A stretch of 64,000 nucleotides of DNA from Angustibacter luteus (GCF_039541115.1 NZ_BAABFP010000002.1:992001-1056000), one strand, 5' to 3'; counted from the first letter of the stretch, positions 7,823-17,626 are shown. Notes: generated from the sequence alone by a model not told the origin. Made by a program: numbers and translations.

Positions 7823-9249
7823 GTCGTGGACCCCTTCCCTGGGAGGTACCGGGTGGTCGGCTGGGTCTGGCGGACCAGGGCGCGCAGCATGTCCAGGTCA
7901 CCGGCCAGGGCGCCCACTGCCCTGGCCTGCACCAGCACGTTACCGATCGCGGTGGCCTCGACCGGTCCGGCGAGCACCGGCCGCCCGGTGCGATCGGCGG
8001 TCGACTGGCAGAGGCTGCGGTTCACCGACCCACCTCCGACCACGTGCACGACCCGGACCTGCTGACCGGAAAGGCGTTGCGCCTGCTCGACCGCGTCGGC
8101 GAAGGCCTGCGCCAGGCTCTCCACGATGCAGCGCACGAGCTCGGGCCGCGACTCGGGTGGACGGTGCCCGCGCTCGACGTACCAGTCCACGATCCGCGCC
8201 GGCACGTCGCCGGGAGCCAGGAACCGCTCGTCCTGGACGTCGAACACGACCACCGAGGCGCTGACCTGGTCCGCCTGACGCAGCAGCGCCGGCAGATCCA
8301 CCCGCTCACCGGCCCGCTCCCACTCGCGCACCGACTCGTTGAGCAGCCACAGACCCATCACGTTCGTCAGGTAGCGGACCCGGCCGTCGACGCCGCGCTC
8401 GTTGGTGAAGCGGGCCGCCCGGCCGGCCTCGGTCAGCACCGCGTGCTCGAGCTCGACCCCGACCAGACCCCAGGTGCCGCAAGAGATGTACGCCGCGTCA
8501 GCGGACTCCATCGGCACCCCGACGACCGCCGACGCGGTGTCGTGCGAGCCGACCGCATGGACCGGGACGTCGGACCCGACCTGGGCGGCCACGCCGGGCA
8601 GCAGCGGTCCGACCGTGTCCCCGGCGTCGACCAGCTCGCCGAAGAGGCGCCGCGGCAGGGCGAGCCGACCGATCAGGTCCTCGTCCCAGCGGCCGGTCGC
8701 GACGTCGAGCAGCCCGGTGGTCGAGGCGTTCGTCCGCTCGGTGGTCGACCGGCCGGTCAGCCAGGCGGTGATCAGGTCGGGGATGAGCAGCAGACCGTCC
8801 GCGACGTCCGTCAGCGGGTCGGCTGCGAGCTGGTAGAGCGTGTTGAACGGCAGGAACTGCAGGCCGTTGCGCTGGTACAGCTCCTCGGGGGAGACCCGTG
8901 CGTGCACCCGGTCGACACCGACCTGCGTGCGAGCATCGCGGTAGTGGAACGGCACGCCGAGCATCCGGCCGCCGCGCAGCAGGGCGTAGTCCACCGCCCA
9001 GGAGTCGACGGCGGCACCGTGCAGACCGTCCGGGGACGCTGCCGCCGCGGCCCGCAGGCCGAGCAGGACGTTGCGGTACAGCTCGAGCGGGTTCCAGTGC
9101 AGGCCCGAGGGCAGGGTCACCGGGTCGTTCGGGAACCGGGCCACCGCTTCGAGATCCAGCTCGTCCGGCCCTACCCGAGCGAGCACCACCCGGCCGCTCG
9201 AGGCACCGAGGTCGATCGCCGCGAGCGACGACACGGAGGTCACGGCCAC
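7819..9249 (-). CDS. rhaB: Rhamnulokinase
   Basis: A 476-residue FGGY-family sugar kinase that phosphorylates L-rhamnulose at O1. It begins with the ATP/phosphate loop [18 protein letters not shown], has the substrate stretch [17 protein letters not shown] and [15 protein letters not shown], the family signature [14 protein letters not shown] in the middle, and [26 protein letters not shown] near the C-terminus. It lies 4 bp after the aldolase-dehydrogenase gene and overlaps lldD. The neighbours define the sugar as rhamnulose; FGGY kinases alone do not reveal specificity. Confidence 0.93.
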   Translation of the reverse strand: MAVTSVSSLAAIDLGASSGRVVLARVGPDELDLEAVARFPNDPVTLPSGLHWNPLELYRNVLLGLRAAAAASPDGLHGAAVDSWAVDYALLRGGRMLGVPFHYRDARTQVGVDRVHARVSPEELYQRNGLQFLPFNTLYQLAADPLTDVADGLLLIPDLITAWLTGRSTTERTNASTTGLLDVATGRWDEDLIGRLALPRRLFGELVDAGDTVGPLLPGVAAQVGSDVPVHAVGSHDTASAVVGVPMESADAAYISCGTWGLVGVELEHAVLTEAGRAARFTNERGVDGRVRYLTNVMGLWLLNESVREWERAGERVDLPALLRQADQVSASVVVFDVQDERFLAPGDVPARIVDWYVERGHRPPESRPELVRCIVESLAQAFADAVEQAQRLSGQQVRVVHVVGGGSVNRSLCQSTADRTGRPVLAGPVEATAIGNVLVQARAVGALAGDLDMLRALVRQTQPTTRYLPGKGSTT

Positions 9250-9253
9250 GGCG

Positions 9254-11296
9254 CTAGCGCAGGAAGGCCGCGGCGACGCCCGCGTCGACGGGCACGTGCA
9301 GGCCGGTCGTGTGGGTCAGGTCCGGGCCGACGAGGGCGAACACGGCGTTCGCGACGTGCTCGGGCAGCACCTCGCGCTTGAGCAACGTGCGCTGGGCGTA
9401 GAAGGCGCCGAGGTCCTCCTCCGCCACGCCGTAGACCGCCGCCCGGTTGGCCCCCCAGCCACCGGCGAAGATGCCCGAGCCCTGCACCACGCCGTCCGGG
9501 TTGATCCCGTTGACCCGCACCCCGTACTCGCCGAGCTCGGCGGCCAGCAGCCGGACCTGGTGCGCCTGGTCGGCCTTCACCGCCGAGTAGGCGATGTTGC
9601 TCGGGCCGGCGAAGACCGAGTTCTTGGACGAGATGTACACGATGTCGCCGCCCAGCCCCTGCTCGATCAACACCTTCGCCGCGGCCCGCGCGACGAGGAA
9701 GGAGCCCTTCGCCATCACGGCGTGCTGAAGGTCCCAGTCCGCGGCCGTCGTCTCCAGCAGCGACCGGGACAGCGACAACCCGGCGTTGTTCACCACCAGG
9801 TCGAGGCCACCGAAGGCCAGCAGGGTGGCGTCGACCGCCGCCTGCACAGCTGCCTCTTCGCTGACGTCCGCCTGGACCCCGATCGCGACGTCCGGGCCGC
9901 CGATCTCGGCCGCGGCCGCCTGCGCCTTGGCCAGGTCGAGGTCGGCGATGGCCACGACCGCTCCCTCGGCTGCGAGCCGGTGCGCGATGGCCTTGCCGAT
10001 GCCGGACGCCGCCCCCGTCACCAGCGCGATCCGCGAGGCCAGCGCCTTCGGCTTGGGCATCCGGGCGAGCTTGGCCTCCTCCAGCGCCCAGTACTCGATC
10101 CGGAACTTCTCGGACTCGTCGATGGGCGCGTACGTCGACAGCCCCTCGGCGCCACGCATCACGTTGATGGCGTTGACGTAGAACTCCCCTGCCACCCGGG
10201 CGGTCTGCTTGTCCTTGCCGAAGCTGAACATGCCGACGCCGGGCACCAGCACGATCAGCGGGTCCGCACCACGGATGGCCGGCGAGCTCTCGTCGGCGTG
10301 CCGCTCGTAGTACGCCTGGTAGTCCGCCCGGTAGGCGGTGTGCAGCTCGCGCAGACGGGCGATCGACTGCTCGACGGACGCCGTCCCCGGCAGGTCCAGC
10401 AGCAGCGGCTTGACCTTCGTGCGCAGGAAGTGGTCGGGGCAGCTGGTGCCCAGCGCAGCCAGTCGCGCGTGCTCGCTGCGGGAGAGGAAGTCCAGGACCT
10501 CGTCGCTGTCGGTGAAGTGCCCCACCTGGGGCCGGTCCTGGGAGGCGATCGAGCGCACCGTGGCCGCCAGGGCGGCGGCCTTCGCCCGGCGCGCGGCGGC
10601 TCCGAGCTGCTCGAAGCCGTCGAGCACCGACCCGAACGGCTCGGGCGCGGAGTTCTCGGCGATGTACTCGGCCGCCGTGTCGATCATCCAGAGCGAGTGA
10701 CGTTCGGCCTCTTCGCTGGTGTCACCCCAGGCGGTGATCCCGTGACCGCCCAGCACGCAGCCGACCGCCTGCGGGTTGGCCGCCTGGATCGCGGCGATGT
10801 CCAGTCCCAGCTGGAAGCCCGGGCGACGCCAGGGCACCCAGACGACCTGGTCGCCGTAGACGGCTCGGGTCAGCTCCTCGCCGTCCGCCGCCGTGGCGAT
10901 CGCGATCCCGGAGTCCGGGTGCAGGTGGTCGACGTGCGGCGCGTCCACCAGGGCGTGCATCGCGGTGTCGATGGACGGCGCGGCGCCGCCCTTGCCGTGC
11001 AGGCAGTAGTCGAAAGCCGCGACCATCTCGTCCTCACGGTCGACACCGGGGTAGACGCCGACCAGGGCCTGCAGCCGATCCAGTCGCAGCACGGCCAGCC
11101 CGGCCTCCGTCAGGGTGCCGAGATCGCCCCCGGACCCCTTGACCCACAACAGGTCGACGTCCTCGCCGGTCACCGGGTCGGTCAGGCGACCCTTGGCCGA
11201 GGTGTTGCCGCCGGCGTAGTTGGTGTTCTTGGGGTCCGCCCCCAACCGGTTCGAGCGAGCGATCAGCTCCTGCGCCGTCCCTGTCGATACGTTCAC
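9254..11296 (-). CDS. rhaD: Bifunctional rhamnulose-1-phosphate aldolase / short-chain dehydrogenase
   Basis: A 680-residue fusion. Residues 1-420 are a class II (zinc) aldolase domain: RSNRLGADPKNTNYAGGNTSAKG at the N-terminus and the metal-binding HVDHLHPDSG and GGHGITAWG. From about 425 a short-chain dehydrogenase begins (ALVTGAASGIGKAIAHRLAAEG) with NNAG and a YSAVKADQAH catalytic Tyr-x3-Lys. The fusion cleaves rhamnulose-1-P to DHAP and L-lactaldehyde; related enzymes (RhaEW) oxidise the lactaldehyde with NAD+ to lactate. It is 1 bp downstream of the isomerase and keeps both catalytic sites. Confidence 0.93.
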   Translation of the reverse strand: MNVSTGTAQELIARSNRLGADPKNTNYAGGNTSAKGRLTDPVTGEDVDLLWVKGSGGDLGTLTEAGLAVLRLDRLQALVGVYPGVDREDEMVAAFDYCLHGKGGAAPSIDTAMHALVDAPHVDHLHPDSGIAIATAADGEELTRAVYGDQVVWVPWRRPGFQLGLDIAAIQAANPQAVGCVLGGHGITAWGDTSEEAERHSLWMIDTAAEYIAENSAPEPFGSVLDGFEQLGAAARRAKAAALAATVRSIASQDRPQVGHFTDSDEVLDFLSRSEHARLAALGTSCPDHFLRTKVKPLLLDLPGTASVEQSIARLRELHTAYRADYQAYYERHADESSPAIRGADPLIVLVPGVGMFSFGKDKQTARVAGEFYVNAINVMRGAEGLSTYAPIDESEKFRIEYWALEEAKLARMPKPKALASRIALVTGAASGIGKAIAHRLAAEGAVVAIADLDLAKAQAAAAEIGGPDVAIGVQADVSEEAAVQAAVDATLLAFGGLDLVVNNAGLSLSRSLLETTAADWDLQHAVMAKGSFLVARAAAKVLIEQGLGGDIVYISSKNSVFAGPSNIAYSAVKADQAHQVRLLAAELGEYGVRVNGINPDGVVQGSGIFAGGWGANRAAVYGVAEEDLGAFYAQRTLLKREVLPEHVANAVFALVGPDLTHTTGLHVPVDAGVAAAFLR

Positions 11297-11297
11297 G

Positions 11298-12461
11298 TCA
11301 GTTCCACCCTGCCTGGTTCCCGCCGACCCGGTCGGCCTCGATCTGCTCCTGGTACCCGCTGGCGAGGAACGCCTTCATCGGCTCGGCCGGCAGCCCCCGG
11401 CTGGACCGCCAGTCCGCGAGGTCGGCCCGGACGTCGGTGTAGAAGGCGTCCATCAGCACGTCGTTCGCGGCCAGCACGTCCCCGGACCGTTGGGCGGCGG
11501 CCAGCTCGTCGGCGTCGACCAGCAGCGCCCGCGCGGTCATCTCCTGCACGTTGAGCACCGAGCGGATCTGGCCGGGGATCTTCTTCTCGATGTTGTGGCA
11601 CTGGTCGAGCATGAACGCGACGCCGCTGTCCGCCCCGTACCCGCCACCACGGACCACCTCGTACAGGATCCGGAACAGCTGGAACGGGTCCGCGGCCCCC
11701 ACGATCAGGTCGTCGTCCGCGTAGAACCGGCTGTTGAAGTCGAACGCTCCCAGCTTCCCGAGCCGCAGCAGCTGGGCCACGATGAACTCGATGTTCGTGC
11801 CGGGCGCGTGGTGGCCGGTGTCCAGGCAGACGGTTGCCTTGTCCCCCAACGCGACGCAGTGCGCGTAGGACGTGCCCCAGTCCGGCACGTCCGTGTGGTA
11901 GAACGCCGGCTCGAAGAACTTGTACTCCAGGACCAGCCGATGGTCGTCCCCGAGCGCGGCGTAGATCTCGGCCAGCCCCTCGGCCAGCCGTTCCTGCCGG
12001 GCCGCGATGTCGTCCTGGCCCGGGTAGTTGGTGCCGTCGGCCAGCCAGATCTTCAGGTCGGTGGAACCGATCTCGTTCATGATGTCGATGCACATCAGGT
12101 TGTGCTCGATCGCCTTGCGCCGCACCGCGGGGTCGGGGTTGGCCAGGCTACCGAGCTTGAAGTCGTCGTCCTGGAACGTGTTGCTGTTGACGGTGCCCAG
12201 CCGCACGCCGTGCTCGACCGCGAAGGACTGCAGCGCCGCGAAGTCCTCGACCTGGTCCCACGGGATGTGCAGGGCGACCTTGGGGGCCAACCCGGTGAAC
12301 TCGTGCACCTTCGCGGCGTCGGCGATCTTCTCCTGCACCGTGCGCGGGGTCCCGGCCGAGCCGAACACCTTGAACCGGGTGCCGGAGTTGCCGTAGGCCC
12401 AGGACGGCACCTCGATGACCTGCTCGGCCAGCCGGTCGCTGATCGCGTCGAACGTCGTCAT
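11298..12461 (-). CDS. rhaI: L-rhamnose isomerase (RhaI type)
   Basis: A 387-residue TIM-barrel sugar isomerase of the Gram-positive/alpha-proteobacterial RhaI type, converting L-rhamnose to L-rhamnulose with divalent metal. Recognisable pieces are the N-terminal WAYGNSGTRFKVFG, metal-site segments LVLEYKFFEPAFYHTDVPDWGTSYAHC and VCLDTGHHAPGTNIEF, and FDFNSRFYADDDLIVGAADPF. It is unrelated in sequence to the E. coli RhaA type. It sits between mutarotase and the aldolase fusion, separated by 1 bp each side. Confidence 0.93.
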   Translation of the reverse strand: MTTFDAISDRLAEQVIEVPSWAYGNSGTRFKVFGSAGTPRTVQEKIADAAKVHEFTGLAPKVALHIPWDQVEDFAALQSFAVEHGVRLGTVNSNTFQDDDFKLGSLANPDPAVRRKAIEHNLMCIDIMNEIGSTDLKIWLADGTNYPGQDDIAARQERLAEGLAEIYAALGDDHRLVLEYKFFEPAFYHTDVPDWGTSYAHCVALGDKATVCLDTGHHAPGTNIEFIVAQLLRLGKLGAFDFNSRFYADDDLIVGAADPFQLFRILYEVVRGGGYGADSGVAFMLDQCHNIEKKIPGQIRSVLNVQEMTARALLVDADELAAAQRSGDVLAANDVLMDAFYTDVRADLADWRSSRGLPAEPMKAFLASGYQEQIEADRVGGNQAGWN

Positions 12462-12462
12462 G

Positions 12463-12822
12463 TCACACCACTTCTGCGTCGTCGGTGCCTTGGGCGAGCT
12501 GGTCCTCGAGGTGGAAGATCTCCGTCAGCCGGTCGAAGCCCTGGTCCGGCGTCGTGCCGTCCAGGCCCTCGAAGAACGGCGCCATCTCGTCCTGCCACCG
12601 GGTGTTGACCTCGGTCCGCGCCATCCGCTGCTGGGCCAGCTCCAGGGACGGTGTCTCGAAGTAGCCGATCAGCAGGCCGTCGTCTCGCAGGAAGAGCGAG
12701 TAGTTGTGCCAGCCCGTCTCGGCCAGCGCCCGGAGCATGTCCGGCCAGACCGCCTGGTGCCGCTGGCGGTACTCCGCCAGGCGGTCGGCGCGGACCTGGA
12801 GCTGGAAGCAGACGCGCTGCAC
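12463..12822 (-). CDS. rhaM: L-rhamnose mutarotase
   Basis: About 119 residues; RhaM interconverts alpha and beta anomers of L-rhamnose before isomerisation. The family's QLQVRADRLAEYRQRHQAVWPDML at the start, GWHNYSLFLRDDGLLIGYFE with the conserved His, and the W-Q-D-E-M-A-P-F-F-E stretch are all present. The C-terminus is about 15 residues longer than usual. I prefer GTG 12822 because a purine-rich gaggggg lies at the right distance upstream; a GTG at 12837 adds five residues. It is followed after 1 bp by rhaI. Confidence 0.9.
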   Translation of the reverse strand: MQRVCFQLQVRADRLAEYRQRHQAVWPDMLRALAETGWHNYSLFLRDDGLLIGYFETPSLELAQQRMARTEVNTRWQDEMAPFFEGLDGTTPDQGFDRLTEIFHLEDQLAQGTDDAEVV

Positions 12823-12891
12823 GGGTTCCCCCCTCACGGCAGGTGGTCCGGTCCGGCCGGTGGCGCGCTGCCACCGGCCGGACCGAGACGG

Positions 12892-13929
12892 TCAGAAGTT
12901 GAACTGGCCGATGTTGGCCTTGTTGAACACGAACGGGTCGCCGAGCAGGACGGACGCCCCGTCGCCGACGGTGAACTCGCCGAGCTTGCCCGCGGTGAAC
13001 TTGTCACCCGTCTTGCCGGTGATGGTGCCGTCGACCAGCGCCTTCGCGCCCCAGGCGGCCAGGTAACCCAGGTCCTCCGGGTTCCACAGTGCGAACTGCG
13101 TGACGGTGCCGTCCTCGACGTACTTGCGCATCTGGTTCGGCGTGCCGAGCCCGGTCACCGCGACCTTGCCCTTGTAGTCCGAGGTGCTGATGTAGCGAGC
13201 CGCCGCCGCGATGCCGACGGTGGTCGGCGAGATGATGCCCTTGAGCTGCGGGTGCGACTGCAGCAGCGCCGCGGTCTTGTCGAACGAGGTCTGGTCGTCG
13301 TCGTTGCCGTACACCGTGTCGACCAGCTTGATGTTCGGGTGGTTCGCCGCCAGGTCCTTCTTCATCAGGTCGATCCAGGAGTTCTGGTTCGTCGCGTTGG
13401 CGCTGGCCGACAGGATGGCGACCTCGCCGGCGTCGTTGACGTCCTTGGCGATCATGTCGACCTGGACCTTCGCGATGCCCTCCGCGGTGGCCTGGTTGAT
13501 GAACAGGTCGCGGCAGGACGGGTCGGTGTCCGAGTCGAAGGTGACGACCTTCGTCCCCGCCTTGCGCGCCTCGTTCAGCGCGTCGCAGATGGCCTTGGGG
13601 TCGTTCGCCGAGACCACGAGGGCCTTGACTCCCTGCTGGGCCGCGGTGTTGATGAAGGGCACCTGGGCGTCGGGGGTGCCAGTGTCCGGGCCGACCTGGG
13701 AGTACTTGCCACCGAACTCGGTGACAGCGGCGTTGCCGCCCTTGTCACTGGTGTCGAAGTAGGGGTTGCCCAGGTTCTTGGGCAGGAAGGTCACGCTGAT
13801 CGGCCCGCTGGCCTTGGTGGTCGAACCGCTGGAGCTGGAGTCGTCCGAGCTGCCGCAGCCCGCGAGCACCAGGGCGGCCGTGACGACGAGCGCCCCGAGT
13901 GCGCCCGCCCGCTTGTGGGTGAACTTCAT
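12892..13929 (-). CDS. rhaS: Rhamnose ABC transporter substrate-binding lipoprotein
   Basis: A 345-residue periplasmic-type binding protein of the ribose/rhamnose (LacI-like fold) class. A signal peptide with lipobox VLAGC (Cys25) and a Ser/Gly-rich linker show it is a surface lipoprotein. The mature part reads FLPKNLGNPYFDTSDKGG, VSANDPKAICDALNEARKAGTKVVTFDSDTD and IISPTTVGIAAAARYI, as in RhaS-type proteins. It overlaps the upstream permease by 4 bp. Position inside the rhamnose operon, more than sequence, fixes the ligand as L-rhamnose. Confidence 0.9.
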   Translation of the reverse strand: MKFTHKRAGALGALVVTAALVLAGCGSSDDSSSSGSTTKASGPISVTFLPKNLGNPYFDTSDKGGNAAVTEFGGKYSQVGPDTGTPDAQVPFINTAAQQGVKALVVSANDPKAICDALNEARKAGTKVVTFDSDTDPSCRDLFINQATAEGIAKVQVDMIAKDVNDAGEVAILSASANATNQNSWIDLMKKDLAANHPNIKLVDTVYGNDDDQTSFDKTAALLQSHPQLKGIISPTTVGIAAAARYISTSDYKGKVAVTGLGTPNQMRKYVEDGTVTQFALWNPEDLGYLAAWGAKALVDGTITGKTGDKFTAGKLGEFTVGDGASVLLGDPFVFNKANIGQFNF

Positions 13930-14993
13930 CGTTCTTCCTTCCTCGATGTGGCGTCGACGCGTTCAGGCGCGCTGGAGGAACCCAGCTGACCCTTCGTGCT
14001 GGATCCCGGGGGACGCAGGGTCGCGACCCAGCCCAGGACGCTGGTGGACATCACCGAGGCGATGAGCAGGAGCCCGATGATGATGTTGATGACGTTGACC
14101 GTCACGTCCTGCAGGCGCAGGGCGCTGGAGATGACCCCGATCAGCAGGACACCCGCGACCACGCCGTGCAGCGCGCCGCGGCCGCCGAAGATCGACACCC
14201 CGCCGAGCAGCACCGCGGCCACCACCTGCAGCTCGAGCCCGGTGGCGTTGTCACCGCGCGAGCTGCCGTAGCGCAGCGTGTAGAAGATGCCGGCGAAGGC
14301 CGCGACCGCGCCCGACATCACGAACAGCAGCAGCTTCGTGCGCGCCACGTCCACGCCGGAGAAGTGCGCGGTCTCGCGGTTCAGCCCGATGTCGAAGATG
14401 CCTCGACCGAACGTCGAGAAGTGCAGCAGCACCGCGAAACCGACGGCGAGGACGACGATCGGGATGACCACGAGGGGAAGCTGGGTGTCACCGATGCGGT
14501 CCGTGGCCAGGCTGGTCCAGCGGTCCGGGAAGTCGGTCACCGCCTTGGTGCCCAGCAGGCCGACGGCGATGCCACGGTAGAGCGCGAGCGTGCCGATCGT
14601 GACGGCCAGCGACGGCAGGCCGACGTAGGCGACGAGGAACCCGTTGAACGCCCCGCAGACCACCCCGACGACCACGGCCACCACGGCCGCCAGCGGGATC
14701 GACATGCCGTGCTGGTGCAGCAGACCAACCATGACGCTGCTCAGCCCCACGACGCTGGCCACGGACAGGTCGATCTCACCGGTGATGATGACCAGGGTCA
14801 TCGGCAGCGCGATGAGCAGGACCGGCGCGGCGTCCAGCAGCAGGTACGGAAGCGTGAGCGGCCCGCTGAAGTTGGGCACCCGGGCGCGGGCGTAGAGGAC
14901 GACGACCACCAGCAGCGCGATGACGGCGACCTCGCGGGTGAGCAGCAGTCGCTGCCAGGCCGGCTTGGCGTGGGCGGCGTAGGTCCGGGCCAT
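13926..14993 (-). CDS. rhaQ: Rhamnose ABC transporter permease
   Basis: A 355-residue inner-membrane permease of the RbsC/AraH (BPD_transp_2) family with about ten hydrophobic helices. Typical motifs are VIITGEIDLSVASVVGLSSV in the first half and the ATPase-contact loop near GRGIFDIGLNRETAHFSGVDV followed by VVAAVLLGGVSIFGGRGALHGVVAG. The C-terminal ~25 residues are a polar tail. It shares one base (TGATG) with the second permease upstream and 4 bp with rhaS downstream. Confidence 0.9.
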   Translation of the reverse strand: MARTYAAHAKPAWQRLLLTREVAVIALLVVVVLYARARVPNFSGPLTLPYLLLDAAPVLLIALPMTLVIITGEIDLSVASVVGLSSVMVGLLHQHGMSIPLAAVVAVVVGVVCGAFNGFLVAYVGLPSLAVTIGTLALYRGIAVGLLGTKAVTDFPDRWTSLATDRIGDTQLPLVVIPIVVLAVGFAVLLHFSTFGRGIFDIGLNRETAHFSGVDVARTKLLLFVMSGAVAAFAGIFYTLRYGSSRGDNATGLELQVVAAVLLGGVSIFGGRGALHGVVAGVLLIGVISSALRLQDVTVNVINIIIGLLLIASVMSTSVLGWVATLRPPGSSTKGQLGSSSAPERVDATSRKEER

Positions 14994-16024
14994 CAGGCGT
15001 CCCTCGCTTCGACGAGCCGGCGCGATCGTCGGTGCGCCAACGCCCGGTCGAGCACGATCGCGCCGATGATCAGCGCGCCGACGACGGCCTGCTGCCAGAA
15101 GTCGGGGATCCCCAGGATCGGCAGCGCCCGGTTGATGGTGACGAGCAGCACCGCACCGATCGCCGCGCCCCAGACCGTGCCGCTGCCGCCGAAGATGGCG
15201 ACGCCGCCGATCACGACGGCGCCGACGGCCTGGAGCTCGAGCCCCAACCCGGCGCCCGAGCTGATCGTCCCGTAGCGGGCCGCGTAGACCACGCCGGCGA
15301 GACCGGCCAGGGCGCCGCTGAGGACGAACGCGGCCGTGACCCGCTTGCGGACGCTCAGCCCGTACAGCACCGCGGCGTCGGGGTCCGAGCCGATCGCGTA
15401 CATCTCCCGGCCGCCGCGGGCGGTGTGCAGGTAGTACCCGACGGCGGCGAGGACGACGACCGCGATGATGGTCAGCACCGGCACCGACAGCACCGTCTTG
15501 GTTCCCAGCGCGAGGAAGTCGTCGGGCATGTCGGAGGCGTTGATCCGGTTGCTGCCCGCCCAGGTCAGCACGATGCCGCGGTAGATGTACAGCGTGCCCA
15601 GCGTGATGACCAGCGCCGGCACCTTGCCGAACGACACCAGCAGCCCGTTCACCAGACCGAGCACCGCACCCATCGCGAGGCCGGCCAGGAACACCGGGAC
15701 GATGCCGATCTGCGGGTGGTCGACGAACAGGCGACCGGTGAGGTAGGCCGTCAGGGCCAGGACGGACCCGACCGACAGGTCGACGTTGCGGGTGATGATG
15801 ACGACCGCCTCGCCGACGGCCAGCAGCACCAGGATCGCCGGCGTCAGCAGCAGGTCGCGCCAGCTGTTCTGGCTGAACAGGAAGCTGTCCGTCTTGGCCG
15901 TGGCCGCGGCGATGAGGACGACGAGCACGAGGGCGATCGCCAGCTCGCGCGAGGTGAGGACCGTGGTCAGGGCCCGGCGGGCGGGCGAGACGCGGCTGGG
16001 GGCGACGAGCGTGGACTCGCTCAT
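14993..16024 (-). CDS. rhaP: Rhamnose ABC transporter permease
   Basis: A 343-residue RbsC-type permease starting at ATG 16024 (MSESTLVAPSRV), overlapping the ATPase stop by 4 bp. It carries VIITRNVDLSVGSVLALTAY, the coupling-loop REMYAIGSDPDAAVLYGLSV and AVGAVVIGGVAIFGGSGTVWGAA. A longer frame upstream is antisense-like and overlaps the ATPase, so it was not used. The two permeases are paralogues and probably form a heterodimer, as described for RhaP/RhaQ of rhizobia. Confidence 0.9.
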   Translation of the reverse strand: MSESTLVAPSRVSPARRALTTVLTSRELAIALVLVVLIAAATAKTDSFLFSQNSWRDLLLTPAILVLLAVGEAVVIITRNVDLSVGSVLALTAYLTGRLFVDHPQIGIVPVFLAGLAMGAVLGLVNGLLVSFGKVPALVITLGTLYIYRGIVLTWAGSNRINASDMPDDFLALGTKTVLSVPVLTIIAVVVLAAVGYYLHTARGGREMYAIGSDPDAAVLYGLSVRKRVTAAFVLSGALAGLAGVVYAARYGTISSGAGLGLELQAVGAVVIGGVAIFGGSGTVWGAAIGAVLLVTINRALPILGIPDFWQQAVVGALIIGAIVLDRALAHRRSRRLVEARDA

Positions 16025-17535
16025 GCCGGACGCTCCAACCCGCGGGTGGCGGCGAGCATCACGGACTCCGCGGTCGCCTCGGCGCTGGGGATGTCCGCGG
16101 TGATCCGGCCCTCGCACACGACCAGGACCCGGTCCGCCATCCCGAGGACCTCGGGCAGCTCGGACGAGATCATCAGGATGGCCAGGCCCTGGCCGGCCAG
16201 CTCGGACAGGAGCCGGTGCACCTCGGCCTTGGTGCCGACGTCGATACCGCGGGTCGGCTCGTCGATGACCAGCAGCACCGGCTCGGTCGCCAGCCACTTG
16301 GCAATGACGACCTTCTGCTGGTTGCCGCCGCTCATCGTCGCGCCGCGCATGTCCAGCGCGTTGGTCTTGACCTCCAGTCGGGCCGCCCAGGTCTGCGCGG
16401 CCGCGGTCTCCATCCCGGTCGTGAGCAGTCCCGCCGCGGCGATCCGGCGGCGGATGACGCTGGCGACGTTGTGCGCCACCGAGGCCTCCGTGACCAGCCC
16501 CTGCTGACGACGGTCCTCCGGCACCAGCGCCATGCCGGCCCGGACCGCCGCCCGCGGGCTGTGCCCGGGGACGCGCTTGCCGTTCAGCCGCACGGTGCCG
16601 CGGTCGTACCGGTCGACCCCGAACACGGCTCGGGCGATCTCGCTGCGACCGGCGCCGACCAGCCCGGCCAGCGCCACGATCTCCCCGGCTCGGACCGTGA
16701 AGCCGATGTCGTGGAACACCCCGGCGGACTCCAGGCCCTCGACCTCAAGGACGACGTCGCCGATGGTGGCCGGGGTCTTCGGGAAGAGGTTGCCGACCTC
16801 GCGGCCGACCATCCGGGCGACGATCGCGTCGACCGTGGTGTCCGCGGTCGCGTCGGTGGACACGTACTCGCCGTCCCGCATCACCGTGACGGTGTCGCAC
16901 AGCGCGAACACCTCGTCGAAGCGGTGCGAGATGAACACGAGGGCACGTCCCTCGTCACGCAGGCTGCGCGCCACCTGGAACAGCCGCTCGACCTCGACCC
17001 CGCTCAGCGCGGCGGTCGGTTCGTCCATCACCAGGACGCTCGCGTCGAGCGAGATCGCCTTCGCGATCTCGATGATCTGCTGGTCGGCGATGGACAGGCC
17101 GAGCGCCGGCCGACGCGGGTCCAGGTGCACGCCGAGCCGCGCGAACAGCGCCGTCGCCTCGTCGTGCATCGCCGTGCGGTCGATCCGCCGCAGCGACCGG
17201 TGCGGCTGGCGGCCCATGAAGATGTTCTCCGTTACCGACAGGTCCGGGAACAGCACCGGCTCCTGGTAGATGACCGCGACCCCGGCCGCCTTGGACTCGG
17301 CGGTGGACGAGAAGTCGACGCTGGTGCCGTGCAGCCGCAGGTCACCACCGTCGCGCTGGTACACCCCGGCCACGATCTTGACCAGCGTCGACTTGCCGGC
17401 CCCGTTCTCGCCAACGAGCGCGTGGATCGATCCGGACCGCACGGTGAGGCTGCCGGAGCGCAGCGCGACGACGGGACCGAACGACTTGCGCACCTGGTCG
17501 AGCTGCAGGGCAGGCGGTGTCTGGCTCACCGTCAT
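16021..17535 (-). CDS. rhaT: Rhamnose ABC transporter ATP-binding protein (two ABC domains)
   Basis: A 504-residue double ABC ATPase of the RbsA/AraG class. The first domain has Walker A GENGAGKST near residue 44, LSIADQQIIEIAKAI and VMDEPTAAL. The second keeps MSGGNQQKVVIAKWLATEPVL and VIDEPTRGIDVGTKAE, but its Walker A is degenerate (GLVGAGRSE), the usual asymmetric pattern of this class. I started at ATG 17535 (MTVSQTPPAL). The longer upstream frame runs through the operator and promoter. It is the first gene of the nine-gene rhamnose operon. Confidence 0.93.
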   Translation of the reverse strand: MTVSQTPPALQLDQVRKSFGPVVALRSGSLTVRSGSIHALVGENGAGKSTLVKIVAGVYQRDGGDLRLHGTSVDFSSTAESKAAGVAVIYQEPVLFPDLSVTENIFMGRQPHRSLRRIDRTAMHDEATALFARLGVHLDPRRPALGLSIADQQIIEIAKAISLDASVLVMDEPTAALSGVEVERLFQVARSLRDEGRALVFISHRFDEVFALCDTVTVMRDGEYVSTDATADTTVDAIVARMVGREVGNLFPKTPATIGDVVLEVEGLESAGVFHDIGFTVRAGEIVALAGLVGAGRSEIARAVFGVDRYDRGTVRLNGKRVPGHSPRAAVRAGMALVPEDRRQQGLVTEASVAHNVASVIRRRIAAAGLLTTGMETAAAQTWAARLEVKTNALDMRGATMSGGNQQKVVIAKWLATEPVLLVIDEPTRGIDVGTKAEVHRLLSELAGQGLAILMISSELPEVLGMADRVLVVCEGRITADIPSAEATAESVMLAATRGLERPA

Positions 17536-17582
17536 CGATCGTCCGTCCTCTCGACGCCGTCGTCGGAAGTGCTGCCGTGGTC

Positions 17583-17611
17583 GTTGAATCGATTCGTTAA
17601 ATCGATTCAAC
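17583..17611 (-). promoter_or_regulatory. LacI-family operator of the rhamnose operon
   Basis: gttgaatcgatt and aatcgattcaac are perfect 12-bp inverted arms separated by 5 bp. Each arm also contains the palindrome aatcgatt. The element begins about 9 bp downstream of the probable rha transcription start, where a bound repressor would block elongation. The adjacent divergent LacI-family protein is the obvious ligand. Confidence 0.85.
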
Positions 17612-17626
17612 GCGTCCTGCGCCGGA

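Noticed and set aside
16024-16297. N-terminal extension of the second rhamnose permease by 91 codons
   Set aside because: It is out-of-frame antisense-like sequence inside the ATPase gene; the ATG at 16024 with a 4-bp overlap is the natural start.
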